The position numbers and the translations under genes were made by a program. From the NCBI RefSeq assembly GCF_018332715.1, contig NZ_BOQP01000013.1:1-64000 (forward strand): a DNA stretch of 64,000 bases, read 5' to 3'. Below the pieces are notes generated by a model. The model saw only the letters and a list, made by a program, of their open reading frames with translations. It did not search any database and was not told the origin of the DNA. This DNA comes from Winogradskya consettensis (GTDB taxonomy: Bacteria > Actinomycetota > Actinomycetes > Mycobacteriales > Micromonosporaceae). Below are positions 62,516 through 64,000 of this stretch, one piece after another (the first letter of the stretch is position 1; each line of letters starts with the position of its first letter).

Positions 62516-64000
62516 TCAGCCTGCCAGCACCGCACCACTGAGGCCGTCCTGACCGGCGAGGCAGCGGAACGTGCGGTTTCCGGTGGTCGGCGGGAGCACC
62601 GACAGTGCCCACGCGGCGCTGTCGGTGCGGGCGGTTGTCCGCGTGAACATCGCCGGGCTGCAGACGCGCTGCACCCGGGGGTCACTCGTCACCGCCGCCC
62701 GGTCAGCCGGGTCGAGACCCGCGGGCAACGAGCCGACCGCGAAGACCTCCCAGCTGTGCTCCCCGGCGCACGCGATCCTGTGAGCGGCCCCACCCTGCGG
62801 CGTGTAGCACTCCACCTGGCTCGGGCAGTGCGCCTCAGCATCACCACATCCCGGCAAAAGGGACGCGCTCGGCGATGCTTTCACCCGGGCCGCCAGCGTC
62901 CGCACATTCGGCGCCTGGTCCTTGGCGAGCAGGACGCCGCCGGCGGCGATGGCGAGCATCAGAAAGACGCTGAAGCCACCGAAGAGCCACTTCCGCTTGC
63001 CACGTTTCTGATCCCCGGTGTGCACGGTCGGCGTCTCGTCCGCGGTGTCCCTGGTCGGGGTCACCGGCGGGATCGGGCGCGGCTGTGGAGAAGGCGTAGG
63101 CGGCGTGGACACCGGCCGCGGCGCGGGTGGCACGAAGGTCGCCGCGCGGTAGACGGCCGGTGCCGTGCCCGCCGGCGGGTCGATGCGCAGGTCGGCGAGC
63201 AGGTCGTGCAGCTGTTCCGCGTTGGGCCGGGCGCGCGGCTCGTTGTGCATGCCGTAGCGCAGCACCTCGATGAGCGCCCGCGGGATGTCCGGCAGATCCG
63301 GGATGGGCCGGTTGAACAGGTCCATCAGCGTGATCAGGCTCGGGCTGCGGTCGCTCTCCCAGCGCGGCGGCCGGCCCGCCATCACCGCGTAGAGGGTGGC
63401 GCAGAGCGCGTAGACGTCGACGGCCCCGGACGGGTCGGCGTGCGAGAACATCTCCGGCGGTGCGTACGCCGGGGTCAGCACCTCGAGCGTCACCGAGGAA
63501 TCACGCATCTCGCCCAGCACCGCGAGCCCGAAGTCGGCCAGCACCGCCGGGTTGAAGTGCGAATACAGGATGTTGGCCGGCTTGACGTCGCGGTGCAGCA
63601 CCCCGTTGGCGTGCGAGTGCACCAGCGCGTCCGCGATCTTCACGCCCAGGTCGCGGGTCTCGGCGGCGTTCAGCGGGGAGACCCGCATCCGGTCCAGGTA
63701 CGACCCGTCGCACAGCTCCATGATGAGGTACGGGTGCTGGTCGACGGTCACGCCGACGTCGAACAGGTCGACGACGTGCGGGTGCGACGACATGCGCCCG
63801 GCGGCCTTCGCCTCCCGCAGGAAGCGCGCCTGATCACGCGGGCTGTCCAGGGTCCTGTTCTCGACCTTGATCGCCACGTCACGGCCGACGGAGTCCTGCG
63901 TGGCCCGGTAGACGGTGGCGTAACCACCCCGGGCCATGACGGACAAGCCGGACATGCCTGGCACGTAGGGCACGGGCAGTCGGTTCGGCGGGGTATCCGT
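62516..64000 (-). CDS. Ser/Thr protein kinase with extracellular septum-formation-like domain (5' end open)
   Basis: Signalling kinase anchored in the membrane. The catalytic part has a modified glycine loop ARGGYATVY, the Lys in DVAIKVE, HRDVKPANIL, ADFGLA and TPAYAPPEMF. A Pro-rich juxtamembrane linker leads to one helix (LFGGFSVFLMLAIAAGGVLL) and a 130-residue outer domain with paired cysteines (CPSQVECYTP, IACAGEHSWEVFAVG, VCSPAMF, FRCLAG). That outer domain resembles the septum-formation lipoprotein of this window. The frame is still open at the last base; a GTG at 63973 is the first in-window start but the usual kinase N terminus may begin beyond the edge. Confidence 0.9.
   Translation of the reverse strand, partial: TDTPPNRLPVPYVPGMSGLSVMARGGYATVYRATQDSVGRDVAIKVENRTLDSPRDQARFLREAKAAGRMSSHPHVVDLFDVGVTVDQHPYLIMELCDGSYLDRMRVSPLNAAETRDLGVKIADALVHSHANGVLHRDVKPANILYSHFNPAVLADFGLAVLGEMRDSSVTLEVLTPAYAPPEMFSHADPSGAVDVYALCATLYAVMAGRPPRWESDRSPSLITLMDLFNRPIPDLPDIPRALIEVLRYGMHNEPRARPNAEQLHDLLADLRIDPPAGTAPAVYRAATFVPPAPRPVSTPPTPSPQPRPIPPVTPTRDTADETPTVHTGDQKRGKRKWLFGGFSVFLMLAIAAGGVLLAKDQAPNVRTLAARVKASPSASLLPGCGDAEAHCPSQVECYTPQGGAAHRIACAGEHSWEVFAVGSLPAGLDPADRAAVTSDPRVQRVCSPAMFTRTTARTDSAAWALSVLPPTTGNRTFRCLAGQDGLSGAVLAG

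Overview
This 64 kb window is high-GC actinobacterial chromosome with dense, mostly housekeeping genes. ClpC, Lsr2, NuoD2 with a MidA partner, a septum-formation lipoprotein, ESX (type VII) genes, MarP and a Crp-like regulator all fit Actinobacteria. The gene set looks like Micromonosporaceae (Actinoplanes or Micromonospora type); that family placement is inference, because no rRNA is present. No tRNA, rRNA, CRISPR array, insertion sequence or phage gene was seen.

Layout. 1-9 kb (minus strand): the 5' part of clpC, lsr2, then coenzyme and cofactor genes coaX, nadC, nadB, a septum-formation lipoprotein, panD, panC and a DUF2520 protein. 9-11 kb (plus): a MidA/NDUFAF7-type methyltransferase directly followed by nuoD, whose product is the likely substrate. 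11-17.5 kb: a membrane protein with a very long low-complexity tail, then an OpuC-type osmolyte ABC transporter whose binding protein appears circularly permuted and whose ATPase is divergent with a 2-nt gap. 17.5-22 kb (minus): small membrane proteins and the overlapping folP-folB-folK-DUF3180 operon.

22.3-35 kb (mostly plus) is an accessory cassette that separates folE from folPBK, which are adjacent in other Actinobacteria. It encodes a reduced type IV secretion-like machine (VirB2-, PrgI/VirB3-, VirB4-, VirB6- and VirB8/TcpC-like proteins and a fused lytic/M23 enzyme) with no relaxase. A second block follows: an FtsK/EccC-like ATPase with one intact and one degenerate nucleotide site, a membrane partner and an 86-residue helical protein. 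This cassette is the best candidate for an undescribed system.

35-44 kb (minus): RidA-like protein, folE, ftsH, hpt, tilS, a zinc metalloprotease and a D-Ala-D-Ala carboxypeptidase with a huge repeat-rich cytoplasmic tail. ppa is on the plus strand. 45-53 kb: an ESX locus with eccD, a three-ATPase eccC and mycP, but no eccB, eccE or esx genes in the window. 53-58.7 kb: marP, Nudix, TlpA-like, nth, capA and crp, which follows the Mycobacterium Rv3671c-Rv3676 order with capA added. 58.9-62.4 kb: an acyl-CoA carboxylase pair in which both subunits have lost conserved catalytic residues. The window closes with a Ser/Thr kinase carrying an extracellular septum-formation-like domain.

Two features recur. 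Overlapping stop/start codons (ATGA or GTGA) couple many gene pairs. At least ten genes have a TANNNT box exactly 6-8 nt before the start codon and no Shine-Dalgarno, the arrangement expected for leaderless transcripts.
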